From SAR86 cluster bacterium SAR86B (GTDB lineage Bacteria > Pseudomonadota > Gammaproteobacteria > Magnimaribacterales > D2472): a stretch of DNA of 64,000 nt. Shown in pieces: positions 16,697 to 26,420 of this stretch (position 1 is the stretch's first letter; each line of letters begins with the position of its first letter). The position numbers were made by a program, and so were the translations under genes. The notes beneath the pieces were generated by a model, which was given only the letters and a program-made list of their open reading frames with translations, searched no databases and had not been told where the DNA came from. The DNA lies in the NCBI GenBank assembly GCA_905181955.1, contig CAJJAC010000005.1, positions 1 through 64,000 on the forward strand, written 5' to 3'.

Positions 16697-18931
16697 ATGA
16701 ATATTTTTACAAAACTTGTTTCATTATTAAAATCTGAAACTGAAATGGTACCAAATCCTATAGATGATTCAGCAAGAGTTATATATGGAGGGCTTCATGT
16801 CTCCAAAGAGCTTGATAATTTTTTAAGAGAAGAGATGGCTCCTGGTATTAATATTCAACCAAGTCTTTTCTGGAAGTCCCTCGAGTCTATTTTAGATACC
16901 TTTGGCCCTAAGAATATTGAACTTTTAGCAAAAAGAGAATCTTTGCAACAGCAAATTGATAATTGGCACATACAAAGAAAAGATCAAGACCATAATGCAG
17001 CTGAATATAAGAGCTTTCTTAAAGAAATAGGTTATTTACTTGAAGAGGGTGACGATTTTTCTATTGAAACCTCTGATGTGGATGCGGAAATAAAGACTAT
17101 TGCAGGTCCTCAGTTAGTTGTTCCTGTTATGAATGCAAGATTTGCATTAAATGCTGCAAATGCAAGATGGGGTAGCCTTTATGATGCTTTATATGGAACA
17201 AATGTGATTTCAGAAGAAGATGGAGCTGAAAGAGCAGGAGGTTACAACCCAGCAAGAGGAAGTAAAGTTATAGCCTTTGCTAAAAACTTTCTTAACGAGA
17301 TAGTTCCACTCGAAAGCGGCGTCTATGAAGACGCTATTAGCTTTATGATTTTAGGTGAAAGTCTTCAAGTTGAATTATCTGATGGTACTCGAACAGAATT
17401 AAAAGATACCAATCAATATATTGGCTTTAGTGGAGACAATAACAATCCTAGTGGCATTTTATTAAAAAATAATAATCTACATTTAGAAATTCAAATTGAT
17501 AAAGATCACAATATAGGAATGGATGATCTAGCAGGTATCAAGGATGTATTAGTAGAATCTGCAATTACTACCATTCAAGACTGCGAGGATTCAGTTGCCG
17601 CAGTAGATGCAGCTGATAAAGTTATCGTCTATAGAAACTGGTTAGGTCTCATGAAAGGTGATTTAAAAGAAACCTTTATGAAGGGTGATTCTGAGATGAC
17701 GCGATCACTTAATCCTGATAGAACCTTCACCTCAAAAGACAATAAAGAATTAACCTTGCCAGGAAGAAGTTTAATGTTGGTTAGAAATGTAGGCCATCTA
17801 ATGACCAATTCAGCAGTTTTAGATAAAAATGGTAATGAGATCCCAGAAGGAATTCTGGATGCGATATTTACTATTTGTATATCAAAACATGACCTTGAAA
17901 AGACTGGTAATTACTCTAATTCAAGAAAGGGAAGTATCTATATAGTTAAGCCTAAAATGCACGGCCCCAAGGAAGTTAAGTTTACTTGTGACCTTTTTGC
18001 AGCAGTTGAAAAAGAATTAAGTATCAAGCCTTTGAGCGTAAAAGTTGGAATTATGGATGAGGAGAGAAGAACTACTGTAAACCTAAAAGAGTGCATTCGA
18101 ATAGCTAAAAATAGAGTTATTTTTATCAATACTGGATTCTTAGATAGAACTGGAGATGAGATACATACAAGCATGGAAGCAGGCCCTATGGTTCCAAAAG
18201 CTGAGATGAAACAGCAACCTTGGATTTCTGCTTATGAAGACTGGAATGTTGATACTGGGCTTCAGACTGGCTTTAAAGGTAAAGCTCAAATAGGCAAGGG
18301 TATGTGGGCGATGCCAGATGAAATGTTAGAAATGTATAACACTAAAGCCATGCATCCAAAAGCAGGAGCTAATTGTGCATGGGTTCCATCACCCACTGCT
18401 GCATCGCTTCATGTTATTCATTATCATCAAACGCTTGTTGCAAGTGAGCAAGAATCAATAGCTTTGAGATCAAAAGCCAGTCTCGATGATATTCTTACTA
18501 TCCCTGTTATGACTGATCCTGAGAGTCTATCAACAGAAGATATTCAAAAAGAATTAGATAATAATGCCCAAGGCATTCTGGGCTATGTTGTTAGATGGAT
18601 CGATAGCGGCGTTGGTTGCTCAAAAGTTCCAGATATAAATAATGTTGGATTAATGGAAGACAGAGCCACCTGTAGAATATCAAGCCAACATATTGCTAAT
18701 TGGCTGCACCATGACTTATGTTCAAAAGAACAAGTAATTAAGACAATGAAAAAAATGGCAATTATTGTCGATAAACAAAATGCTGGCGATCTTGATTATC
18801 ATAATATGTCACCAGATTATAATAGCGTTGCATTTGTAGCAGCTTGCTCCTTAGCATTAGAAGGAAGGAATCAGCCAAGTGGCTATACAGAGCCCATCCT
18901 GCATTCAAAAAGATTAGAGTTTAAAAGCTAG
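16697..18931 (+). CDS. glcB: malate synthase G
   Basis: A 744-residue monomeric malate synthase, close to the family's 720-730. Visible hallmarks are [22 protein letters not shown] and [45 protein letters not shown] and the C-terminal [20 protein letters not shown]. It condenses glyoxylate with acetyl-CoA to malate in the cytoplasm. No isocitrate lyase or glycolate oxidase gene lies in the window, so glyoxylate may come from glycolate or purine breakdown. A two-base gap precedes the DUF1330 gene, implying co-transcription. Confidence 0.96.
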   Translation: MNIFTKLVSLLKSETEMVPNPIDDSARVIYGGLHVSKELDNFLREEMAPGINIQPSLFWKSLESILDTFGPKNIELLAKRESLQQQIDNWHIQRKDQDHNAAEYKSFLKEIGYLLEEGDDFSIETSDVDAEIKTIAGPQLVVPVMNARFALNAANARWGSLYDALYGTNVISEEDGAERAGGYNPARGSKVIAFAKNFLNEIVPLESGVYEDAISFMILGESLQVELSDGTRTELKDTNQYIGFSGDNNNPSGILLKNNNLHLEIQIDKDHNIGMDDLAGIKDVLVESAITTIQDCEDSVAAVDAADKVIVYRNWLGLMKGDLKETFMKGDSEMTRSLNPDRTFTSKDNKELTLPGRSLMLVRNVGHLMTNSAVLDKNGNEIPEGILDAIFTICISKHDLEKTGNYSNSRKGSIYIVKPKMHGPKEVKFTCDLFAAVEKELSIKPLSVKVGIMDEERRTTVNLKECIRIAKNRVIFINTGFLDRTGDEIHTSMEAGPMVPKAEMKQQPWISAYEDWNVDTGLQTGFKGKAQIGKGMWAMPDEMLEMYNTKAMHPKAGANCAWVPSPTAASLHVIHYHQTLVASEQESIALRSKASLDDILTIPVMTDPESLSTEDIQKELDNNAQGILGYVVRWIDSGVGCSKVPDINNVGLMEDRATCRISSQHIANWLHHDLCSKEQVIKTMKKMAIIVDKQNAGDLDYHNMSPDYNSVAFVAACSLALEGRNQPSGYTEPILHSKRLEFKS

Positions 18932-18932
18932 T

Positions 18933-19220
18933 ATGAAAGGATATTGGATTGCAAGATGCCATATTACCAATGGAGATGAATATTCAAAATATGCAGCTTT
19001 AGCAGGACCTATCATTGAAAGTTATGGCGGCAAGTTTTTAGTAAGAGGAGGAAATCAAATAGAGGTTGAAGGAGGCTTATTTGAAAGAACGGTTCTTGTA
19101 GAATTTGAAAGTTTTACTGCAGCTAAGAACTGTTATGAATCAGATGCCTATCAAGCAACATATACAAATCATGTTACTGGTTCTGCAATAAGATATGTTG
19201 TTTTGGTGGAAGGGGTTTAA
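18933..19220 (+). CDS. DUF1330-family small protein
   Basis: A 95-residue protein of the DUF1330 type, a ferredoxin-like/dimeric alpha-beta fold. MKGYWIARCHITNGDEYSKY opens it and VLVEFESFTAAKNCYESDAY follows at about residues 54-73, the family's signature positions. No enzymatic role is established for the family. It follows glcB by two bases and is probably its co-transcribed partner. Confidence 0.85.
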   Translation: MKGYWIARCHITNGDEYSKYAALAGPIIESYGGKFLVRGGNQIEVEGGLFERTVLVEFESFTAAKNCYESDAYQATYTNHVTGSAIRYVVLVEGV

Positions 19221-19224
19221 TAAT

Positions 19225-19836
19225 TTAGATCTTTTTTAAAGTTTCTAAATTTTTATTTAATAAATCAAGATTATTTTCTTTAAAGTCATTAATGGATATT
19301 AAAGCAGACGAGCCGACTGCTACAACATTATCTAACTCAAGATAAGATTTCATATTAGATAAATTAATGCCACCAGTAGGGATAAATTTTGCCTCTGGAA
19401 ATACAGAATTAAAGGCTTTTAATTTCTCAATACCACCAGAATATTCAGCAGGAAAAAATTTAAGCAATTTATGGCCATATGATAATGCTTGCATTACTTC
19501 AGATGCAGTGTCTACTCCAGGAATTAACAAGAAATTTTTACTCTCAGCATATTCAGATAACTCAATATTTAATCCTGGTGATACACCAAAGTTAGCTTTA
19601 GCATCTATGGCAGTATCTATATCAGATAGGTTTTTAATAGTTCCAATACCAAGAAGGATATTATCAAGATCAAGATTCTTAAGTGCTTTTTTAACTCTTG
19701 AATCTCTTAAAGTTATTTCTACAACAGGAAGACTATTCTTTTTTAAATATTTAAATAATTCTTGTGCAGTCTTCTGCTCAGTAACTGTAACAATAGGTAT
19801 AGCTTTATAAAGCGATAGTTTTTTTATAATATCCAT
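19225..19836 (-). CDS. eda: KDPG/KHG aldolase
   Basis: A 203-residue class I aldolase. The Schiff-base lysine is Lys126 in KLLKFFPAE, the catalytic Glu40 sits in VVEITLR, and the phosphate site is GGINLSN. It splits 2-keto-3-deoxy-6-phosphogluconate to pyruvate and glyceraldehyde-3-phosphate, the last step of the ED pathway. Its start overlaps the edd stop, and it is the third gene of zwf-edd-eda on the minus strand. Confidence 0.95.
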   Translation of the reverse strand: MDIIKKLSLYKAIPIVTVTEQKTAQELFKYLKKNSLPVVEITLRDSRVKKALKNLDLDNILLGIGTIKNLSDIDTAIDAKANFGVSPGLNIELSEYAESKNFLLIPGVDTASEVMQALSYGHKLLKFFPAEYSGGIEKLKAFNSVFPEAKFIPTGGINLSNMKSYLELDNVVAVGSSALISINDFKENNLDLLNKNLETLKKI

Positions 19837-21650
19837 TATGAGTTATCCATAAAAATTGAAGCACCATCATCTGTAGAACCTACATTGCTTCTAAATATAT
19901 TAAATAACTCCCTTCCAACACCTTGATTTGAATTGTTTAGTTCACATAGGTTTCTAGATGCTAACTCTTCATTAGAAAGGTTTACTGAAAATAAACCACT
20001 CTTAATATCTATGATTACTTCATCGCCATTATTTATTTTTCCAATAGCGCCATCGTTTTTAGCTTCAGGTGTTACATGAATAATTGCAGGAAAACTTCCT
20101 GATGCCCCTGACATTCTTCCATCCGTAATAAGAGCAATTTTATATCCTTTTGACTGAAGAACATTAATAGGCGAGGTTAATTTATGGAGCTCAGGCATAC
20201 CATTGGCGCTTGGACCTTGACCTCTAACAACAATTATACAATCTTTATTTAAATCGCCTTTATTAAAAGCATCGATTACTTTATTTTGGCAATTAAATAC
20301 AAGCGCCTCTGTTTTTATTGTTTCTGAAGTTTTTAAAGCTGAGGTTTTAATGATTCCTTTCCCAATATTACCTTGCATTAATTTTATACCTCCAGATTTT
20401 TTGAATGGATTATTAGCATCTCTGATAATACCTTGATCTAATATTTTTACCTCATTAATCCATACAACCTTACTGTCTTTCAACTCAGCTAACTTAGTAT
20501 ATTGTGATAAACCTCTCCCTAAGATCGTATCCACATCATTAAATAACATTCCACCTTTCAACAAGGAAGATGTGAGTGCAGCAATACCTCCAGCTTGATG
20601 AAATTCATTTACATCAGCTGATCCATTGGGATATACATTGGTTAGAATAGGAATATTTTTAGATAAAAGATCAATATCTTCAAGGGTTATTTTATAACCT
20701 CCAGCTGCAGCCATTGCAATTAAATGTATTGTTAGATTAGTTGATCCTCCGCTAGCCAGTAAAGCTACAATACCATTAACCCAAGATTTAGCAGTTAGCA
20801 TCTCACCAAATGAAATATCTTTATTTGATAGTTCTAAAATTGTATCAACAGTTTTTTTAATTAACCCATCTCTTAATTTAGATCCAGGCGGAGTAAAGGA
20901 AGATCCTGGGAGTTGAATCCCCATTATTTCCATAATTAATTGATTTGTATTTGCAGTTCCATAAAAAGTACAAGTTCCGGATGTATGATAGGCAGCTTGC
21001 TCTGATGCTATTAATTCAGATCTATCTATATCACCAGCTGCAAAAGCATTCCTTGTTTGCGCTTTTTCAATATTACTTATACCTGATGGCATTGGTCCAG
21101 CAGACATAAAAGCAATTGGCATATGACCAAAAGTTAGCGCTCCTATCATTAATCCTGGAACGATTTTATCGCATACACCTAAACATATGCCTCCATCAAA
21201 GACATTATGAGAAAAAGCCACTCCAGTTGATAAAGCAATTACATCTCTACTAAACAATGAAAGTTCCATACCAGGCTCTCCCTGAGTTACGCCATCACAC
21301 ATAGCAGGAACCCCACCTGCAACTCGAGCAATTGCCTGCTTTTTTTTAGCCTGATTTTTAATAATATCTGGATAATCTTTTAAAGGTGCGTGTGCTGAAA
21401 GCATGTCATTATATGCAGATACAATGCCAATAACTTTTTTACCTTCTGCAGCACCTGCTTGTTGATCCTTATCGCATGAAGCAAAAGCATGCGCAAAATT
21501 ACTACAACCCATATTATTTCTTGCAGATTTATTATGCTCTTTGGAATCTTTAAGTTTATTTAAATATGATGATCTAGAGTCTTTACTCCTTGTTTCAATT
21601 AAATTTTCTACCTCTATAAGAGCAGGGTGTATCTTCATATTATTTTCCAT
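19836..21650 (-). CDS. edd: phosphogluconate dehydratase
   Basis: A 604-residue member of the IlvD/Edd family, full length (E. coli Edd is about 603). Signatures are GVPAMCDGVTQGEPGMELSL, SLFSRDVIAL, CDKIVPGLMIGAL and the C-terminal LITDGRMSGASGSFPA, with the cysteines expected for the iron-sulfur cluster. It dehydrates 6-phosphogluconate to KDPG. Its start lies 11 bases inside the zwf coding end, so the two are translationally coupled. Confidence 0.96.
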   Translation of the reverse strand: MENNMKIHPALIEVENLIETRSKDSRSSYLNKLKDSKEHNKSARNNMGCSNFAHAFASCDKDQQAGAAEGKKVIGIVSAYNDMLSAHAPLKDYPDIIKNQAKKKQAIARVAGGVPAMCDGVTQGEPGMELSLFSRDVIALSTGVAFSHNVFDGGICLGVCDKIVPGLMIGALTFGHMPIAFMSAGPMPSGISNIEKAQTRNAFAAGDIDRSELIASEQAAYHTSGTCTFYGTANTNQLIMEIMGIQLPGSSFTPPGSKLRDGLIKKTVDTILELSNKDISFGEMLTAKSWVNGIVALLASGGSTNLTIHLIAMAAAGGYKITLEDIDLLSKNIPILTNVYPNGSADVNEFHQAGGIAALTSSLLKGGMLFNDVDTILGRGLSQYTKLAELKDSKVVWINEVKILDQGIIRDANNPFKKSGGIKLMQGNIGKGIIKTSALKTSETIKTEALVFNCQNKVIDAFNKGDLNKDCIIVVRGQGPSANGMPELHKLTSPINVLQSKGYKIALITDGRMSGASGSFPAIIHVTPEAKNDGAIGKINNGDEVIIDIKSGLFSVNLSNEELASRNLCELNNSNQGVGRELFNIFRSNVGSTDDGASIFMDNS

Positions 21651-23088
21651 TTCTCCAAGATCTATTTTCCTTATCTAACATAAGATCTGATGCTGAGGGT
21701 CCCCAGCTACCTGAAAGATATTCATGTAATGGTATATCAATTTGATCCCAAAGCTCAACCAATCTATCAATCCAAACCCATGAAGCTTCTACTTCATCTC
21801 TTCGCATAAATAATGCAGGATTACCTTTAATCACATCTAATAATAGACGTTCATAACAGTCTTGATGACCTAACTCATGATATTCATTTAAAACAAGATC
21901 AAGTGGCAGTTCTTTTAAATTAAAACCTGAAACACTTGGTTCTTTTGTCATAAGCTTTAATTGTATTCCCTCATCAGGCTGAAGTTTGAGTATTAATTGA
22001 TTTGTATTTAGTTTCTTGTCTTTACCAAAAATATTATGCGGTATTGATTTAAACTCTATTACAATTTCAGAGCATTTTTTAGCCATATTCTTGCCAGTCC
22101 TTAAATAAAAAGGAACTCCAGCCCATCTCCAATTATCAATCATGATTTTTAATGCCACAAAAGTTTCAGTAGCGCTACCTTTCCCAACACCACCCTCATC
22201 TAAATATCTTTTTTTCAACGTATTATCTATTGAACCTTCTGAATATTGACCTCGAATACAGCTTGCGTTGATATTATTTTTATCTATTAAAGCTAAGGAT
22301 TTTAAAACTTTAAGTTTTTCATCTCTTACTGACTCACTAGTTATATCTGTAGGAGGCTCCATAGCAACTAAGCATAAAATTTGGAGCAAATGATTTTGTA
22401 CCATATCTTTTAGTGCGCCAGTTTTATCGTAATAATCTCCTCTTCCTTCCAAGCTAAGATTTTCCGCAACAGTTATCTGGATATTATCTATAGCGGAGTT
22501 TGACCATATGTTTTCAAAAATAACATTAGCAAACCTTAAAGCAAGAAGATTTTGAACAGCTTCTTTTCCAAGATAATGGTCAATTCTATAAATCTGATTT
22601 TCATTAAAACCATCAGCTAGCGCATTGTTGATTTCTAAAGCTGAAGCATAATCAGAGCCTATAGGTTTTTCCACAACAATTCTTGAGTTGTGATTAATTA
22701 AATTATTTTTTTGAAGTGCTATTGAAATTTCTTTATAGAGAGAAGGCGGGGTAGCCAAATAATATATTGATCCTATAGATTTATTAGGTTTTGCAAAACT
22801 AAACCAATCTGTTTCAGATTTAATATTTATTTTTTTATAACTAATTCTTTCAGAAAATCTATCCCAAGAATTATTATCTAAGTCGCATATTTTTGAGTAC
22901 TTTAATAAAGAATTTCTTATAATGAGTTTATATTCCTCATTTGTCATTTCTTTAGTGCCTAACGCGATTATCTTAGAATCCTTAGAAAATGATGATAAAA
23001 GATCTTGTCTATATAAAGCAGGTAATAGCTTTCTTTGAGCAAGATCGCCTGTCCCTCCAAATATATACAAGTTAAAACTTTCTAACAT
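21640..23088 (-). CDS. zwf: glucose-6-phosphate 1-dehydrogenase
   Basis: A 482-residue enzyme with the NADP-binding GGTGDLAQRKLLPALYR near the N-terminus and the substrate motif RIDHYLGKEAVQN at about residues 172-184, containing the active-site His and Lys. It oxidises glucose-6-phosphate to 6-phosphogluconolactone and opens the ED operon. The lactonase gene (pgl) that often sits between zwf and edd is absent here. A palindromic LacI-type operator lies about 50 bases upstream, shared with divergent pyk. Confidence 0.96.
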   Translation of the reverse strand: MLESFNLYIFGGTGDLAQRKLLPALYRQDLLSSFSKDSKIIALGTKEMTNEEYKLIIRNSLLKYSKICDLDNNSWDRFSERISYKKINIKSETDWFSFAKPNKSIGSIYYLATPPSLYKEISIALQKNNLINHNSRIVVEKPIGSDYASALEINNALADGFNENQIYRIDHYLGKEAVQNLLALRFANVIFENIWSNSAIDNIQITVAENLSLEGRGDYYDKTGALKDMVQNHLLQILCLVAMEPPTDITSESVRDEKLKVLKSLALIDKNNINASCIRGQYSEGSIDNTLKKRYLDEGGVGKGSATETFVALKIMIDNWRWAGVPFYLRTGKNMAKKCSEIVIEFKSIPHNIFGKDKKLNTNQLILKLQPDEGIQLKLMTKEPSVSGFNLKELPLDLVLNEYHELGHQDCYERLLLDVIKGNPALFMRRDEVEASWVWIDRLVELWDQIDIPLHEYLSGSWGPSASDLMLDKENRSWRNGK

Positions 23089-23138
23089 TACTAGTTAGCC
23101 CCCTTTTTATTAACTTTAATAACATTTTAGTTGTAATT

Positions 23139-23150
23139 GACAACGTTGTC
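23139..23150. promoter_or_regulatory. LacI-type operator GACAACGTTGTC between zwf and pyk
   Basis: A perfect 12-base palindrome centred on CG. It lies in the 87-base divergent region, overlapping the -35 region of pyk and the early transcribed region of zwf, so one bound dimer could control both. Close variants lie before the symporter gene (26385) and, more loosely, before the TonB receptor (7861). The LacI gene at 25268-26287 is the natural candidate regulator. Confidence 0.7.
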
Positions 23151-23163
23151 TATTAAAATAATT

Positions 23164-23169
23164 TATAAC
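23164..23169 (+). promoter_or_regulatory. -10 box of pyk, leaderless arrangement
   Basis: TATAAC ends six bases before the ATG at 23176. The upstream -35 region falls in the operator. This spacing supports ATG 23176 rather than the internal ATG at 23191. Confidence 0.5.
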
Positions 23170-23175
23170 TAGGTT

Positions 23176-24603
23176 ATGATAGCAATCGCTATGAATCACA
23201 TAAGAACAAAAATAATATGTACAGCTGGGCCAGCAACTCAAAGCATAACCATGCTTAGAAAACTTCATAAAGCAGGAATGAATATTGTTCGAATCAATAT
23301 GTCGCATGCTGATCATAAGTCAGCTTTATCGACTATTACTAAAGTTAAAAAAATTAACTCTGATCTTAAGGACGGAGCAGCACCTATAGCTGTTTTACTT
23401 GATACTCAAGGTCCTGAAATAAGAACAGGTGATACAAGCATACCCCTTGATCTTGCAACGGGTGATGAGGTTACTCTTACCGTTAGAGACCAAGTGGATG
23501 TAGAAACATCATCGATCCAAATAAACTATAAAGACTTAATTAGCAGCGTTAAACCAGGATCTAAGATTACCGTCGATAATGGGCTCATAAATTTTGAGGT
23601 ACTTTCTAAAGATAAAGATACCTTATTATGTAAAGTGCTTGATGGTGGAACATTAGGCAGTAAAAGGCATGTAAATTTACCAGGAGTTAGGGTAAATCTC
23701 CCTTCTATTACTGCAAAAGATGTAAAAGATATTAATTTTGGAATAAAGAATAATGTTGATTTTATTGCACTTTCATTTGTTAGAGATCCAGATGACCTTG
23801 AAAAGCTCAGAGAGATTTTAAAAAAGAAATCATCCCAGGCAAAAATTATTGCAAAAATTGAGAACCAAGAAGGTTTAGATAATATTCATGAAATATGCCA
23901 AGCGTCTGATGGGGTTATGGTTGCAAGAGGCGACCTGGGTATTGAAACTGATTTAGCTGATCTGCCGAATATTCAAAGAAGAATAATGCATGCTTGCGCT
24001 AAGTGGGGCAAGAGATCAATTGTTGCAACGCATTTACTAGAATCTATGATTGAGAATCCAACACCAACAAGAGCAGAAGTTACAGATATTGCTAATGCTA
24101 TCTATGAAGGTTCAGATGCAATAATGCTTTCAGGTGAAACGAGTATAGGTAAATACCCAGTAGAATGTGTAAAATTTTTTAAGTCCATTGCATCAAGAGC
24201 TGAAAAATTTAAAACTTTAGGCTATGAAGGTAGCCTTATCTTAGACTCTGATTGGCAGCATTTAGGTGTTGCAGCGAACCAGCTAGCTCAGTCAATTAAG
24301 GCAGATGGAATAATTGCTGTTACCAGAACTGGCCATACCGCAAATGTAGTTTCTAATGCAAAGCCTTTTGAAATGCCCATTTTTTGTTTTACAAGCGACA
24401 GATCAACATTAAGACAACTTTCCTTGGTTGGATCCTCCCAAGGTTATTTTATTAAAAGTATTTCAAATCATGATAAGACAATGAAATTAATTACCAATAA
24501 ATTGAAGAGTTATTATGGTAATAAAAGAGGTCTTAAATTTGTGATGATTTCTGGTATTTTTTCAGAAAGGCATGCAGAAGCAATCCAAATAATTAATATA
24601 TAG
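23176..24603 (+). CDS. pyk: pyruvate kinase
   Basis: A 475-residue pyruvate kinase. Landmarks are RTKIICTAGPA, NIVRINMSHADH, the catalytic IIAKIENQEGLDN, MVARGDLGIE and the signature ATHLLESMIENPTPTRAEVTD followed by DAIMLSGETSIGKYP. It converts phosphoenolpyruvate and ADP to pyruvate and ATP. It is transcribed divergently from zwf with the operator between, fitting joint control of both ends of sugar breakdown. Start uncertain by five codons: 23176 is favoured by promoter spacing, 23191 by comparison with other pyruvate kinases. Confidence 0.96.
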   Translation: MIAIAMNHIRTKIICTAGPATQSITMLRKLHKAGMNIVRINMSHADHKSALSTITKVKKINSDLKDGAAPIAVLLDTQGPEIRTGDTSIPLDLATGDEVTLTVRDQVDVETSSIQINYKDLISSVKPGSKITVDNGLINFEVLSKDKDTLLCKVLDGGTLGSKRHVNLPGVRVNLPSITAKDVKDINFGIKNNVDFIALSFVRDPDDLEKLREILKKKSSQAKIIAKIENQEGLDNIHEICQASDGVMVARGDLGIETDLADLPNIQRRIMHACAKWGKRSIVATHLLESMIENPTPTRAEVTDIANAIYEGSDAIMLSGETSIGKYPVECVKFFKSIASRAEKFKTLGYEGSLILDSDWQHLGVAANQLAQSIKADGIIAVTRTGHTANVVSNAKPFEMPIFCFTSDRSTLRQLSLVGSSQGYFIKSISNHDKTMKLITNKLKSYYGNKRGLKFVMISGIFSERHAEAIQIINI

Positions 24604-24605
24604 AA

Positions 24606-25235
24606 ATGTTTGATACTTTTATCGAAAGCATCTTATTAATGTTTATTGCTGTAAATCCAATTTCATTAATACCTATTTTTGCAGCTCTTACTACTGGATT
24701 GAATAAAAAACAAATTAAATCAATTTATATAAAAGCTTCCATAGTGTCTTTAATGGTGCTTTCATCATTTTGGTTATTTGGTAATGTAGTTCTTGATGCT
24801 ATGAATATAAGCATGGATTCATTTAGAATTATTGGTGGATTATTTCTTGTTGTTATAGCTTTTCAAATGGTCTTTGAGCAAAGACAAGTAAGAAAGCAAG
24901 ATACAGCTGACATAGCTATTAATGATGAAACAATTGAGTCAATAGCAATTTTCCCTTTATCTATTCCTATAATTGCCGGCCCTGGGGCAATGGCAACAAG
25001 CTTATTACTTTCAAAGCAATCGTATGCGAGTCTTGCCGATGCCACTGTTTCGTTCTTACCAATTTTTTTGACTGTTCTTATAGCAACTCTTGCAATGTGG
25101 CTATCATCTATACTATCTGCCAAATTGGGCCCAACGATGCTTACAGTTATTGAAAAAATATTCGGCTTATTACTTGGAGCTCTTGCTATTGAGTTTGTAA
25201 TAGAGGGCATACGAAACTCTTTTAATATAGTTTAA
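24606..25235 (+). CDS. MarC-family inner-membrane protein
   Basis: A 209-residue membrane protein with six likely helices. The family motifs are AVNPISLIPIF in helix 1 and PLSIPIIAGPGAMATSLLL after the central loop, marking the two inverted halves of MarC/UPF0056 proteins. Transport substrate unknown; the old link to antibiotic resistance in E. coli did not hold. It begins two bases after pyk and should be co-transcribed. Confidence 0.9.
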   Translation: MFDTFIESILLMFIAVNPISLIPIFAALTTGLNKKQIKSIYIKASIVSLMVLSSFWLFGNVVLDAMNISMDSFRIIGGLFLVVIAFQMVFEQRQVRKQDTADIAINDETIESIAIFPLSIPIIAGPGAMATSLLLSKQSYASLADATVSFLPIFLTVLIATLAMWLSSILSAKLGPTMLTVIEKIFGLLLGALAIEFVIEGIRNSFNIV

Positions 25236-25267
25236 ATAAAAAATATTTAGTAAAATTTTTTTAAAAT

Positions 25268-26287
25268 CTAGATCTTCCTTACTGATTCTCTAAATATAAG
25301 TTCAGAATCAAATGTTTTATTTACATTCTTTTTCTCAGATTTATTAGAAATATTATCTATAAGTATTTGTGCTGCATACGAAGCCATCTCTTTAATAGGC
25401 TGACCTATCGTTGTAATAGAAGGCCAAGCTTGGCTTGCAGTAGGGGAGTTATCAAAACCAACAAGTGAAATCTTGTCAGGTATATTTATTTTAGCTTTAT
25501 GGGCTGCTTTCATAACCCCTGCAGCCATAGCATCATTAGAAGCAAAGATTGCTGTTATTTTAGGTGATTTATTTTTAAGAAGTTTTTTTGCTGCAATTTC
25601 ACCCGAATCAAAAGAGAAATCACCTTCGGTAATATTTCTATCATCAATTTTAATATTATTATCAGATAAAGCGTTCAGATAACCATCCAGTCTATGCTGA
25701 GTTGCACCATGACCTTTATGACCTTTTATAAAACCTATATCTCTATGGCCCTGATTAATAAGATGGCAGGTCATGTCGTAGGATGCCTTAAAATCATCTG
25801 AGGAAACCCACAGAGGATTTGAGGTTAATAATCCAGGCGATACAACACATAATGGAATTTCTAACTGAAGATTTTTTACCAATTCCTTCATATCACTTAT
25901 TGGGGGTGTAAGAATAAGACCATCAAGGTTGGTTTTTTTAATAAATTCAATTAATTCATCTGTTAGCTCAGATTTTTGATAATTGCATGGAAATAAAACT
26001 ACACTAAAGCCATTTATAGCGCATGTCTCTAATACTCCGGACTGGATATCAGATAAGTAAAATTTATCAGGATTGTCATAAACCAAACCTATTAAAAAAG
26101 ATTTTTTAGATCTTAACCCTTGTGCAGCTTTATTTGGATTATAGTCTAGTGCCTTTATAGAATTCAATACTCTTGATTTGGTTATCTTAGAAACACCATA
26201 TTCATTATTTATCACCCTGGAAACAGTTTTTATTGAGACTTGCGAGTGGCTAGCTACATCTTTTATAGTGGCTTTTTTATTATCCAT
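25268..26287 (-). CDS. LacI-family transcriptional repressor
   Basis: A 339-residue LacI/GalR regulator. The helix-turn-helix is IKDVASHSQVSIKTVSRVIN at about residues 8-27, followed by the hinge NPNKAAQGLRSKKS and a periplasmic-binding-protein-like sensor domain (IGFIKGHKGHG, IFASNDAMAAGVM, SLVGFDN). It probably senses a sugar or ED intermediate and binds the GACAACG-type palindromes at zwf/pyk and the symporter. TATGAT lies six bases before the ATG, so a leaderless message is likely. Effector unknown. Confidence 0.93.
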   Translation of the reverse strand: MDNKKATIKDVASHSQVSIKTVSRVINNEYGVSKITKSRVLNSIKALDYNPNKAAQGLRSKKSFLIGLVYDNPDKFYLSDIQSGVLETCAINGFSVVLFPCNYQKSELTDELIEFIKKTNLDGLILTPPISDMKELVKNLQLEIPLCVVSPGLLTSNPLWVSSDDFKASYDMTCHLINQGHRDIGFIKGHKGHGATQHRLDGYLNALSDNNIKIDDRNITEGDFSFDSGEIAAKKLLKNKSPKITAIFASNDAMAAGVMKAAHKAKINIPDKISLVGFDNSPTASQAWPSITTIGQPIKEMASYAAQILIDNISNKSEKKNVNKTFDSELIFRESVRKI

Positions 26288-26384
26288 ACTCTTATCATAC
26301 TTGAATAATTACTGAGCAAAACTCGTTTCAATAATATTTTTTTTATAATCACACTATTCTAAGTATCTATAAATTTGCTACAAT

Positions 26385-26396
26385 GACAACGATATC
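26385..26396. promoter_or_regulatory. LacI-type operator before the sugar symporter
   Basis: GACAACGATATC shares its left half and CG centre exactly with the zwf/pyk operator. TACAAT at 26379-26384 is a possible -10, which would place this site over the transcription start, a repressing position. It lies about 90 bases from the lacI start, so autoregulation is possible too. Confidence 0.6.
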
Positions 26397-26420
26397 TATT
26401 CTAATTGGGAGAGGTGGTAT

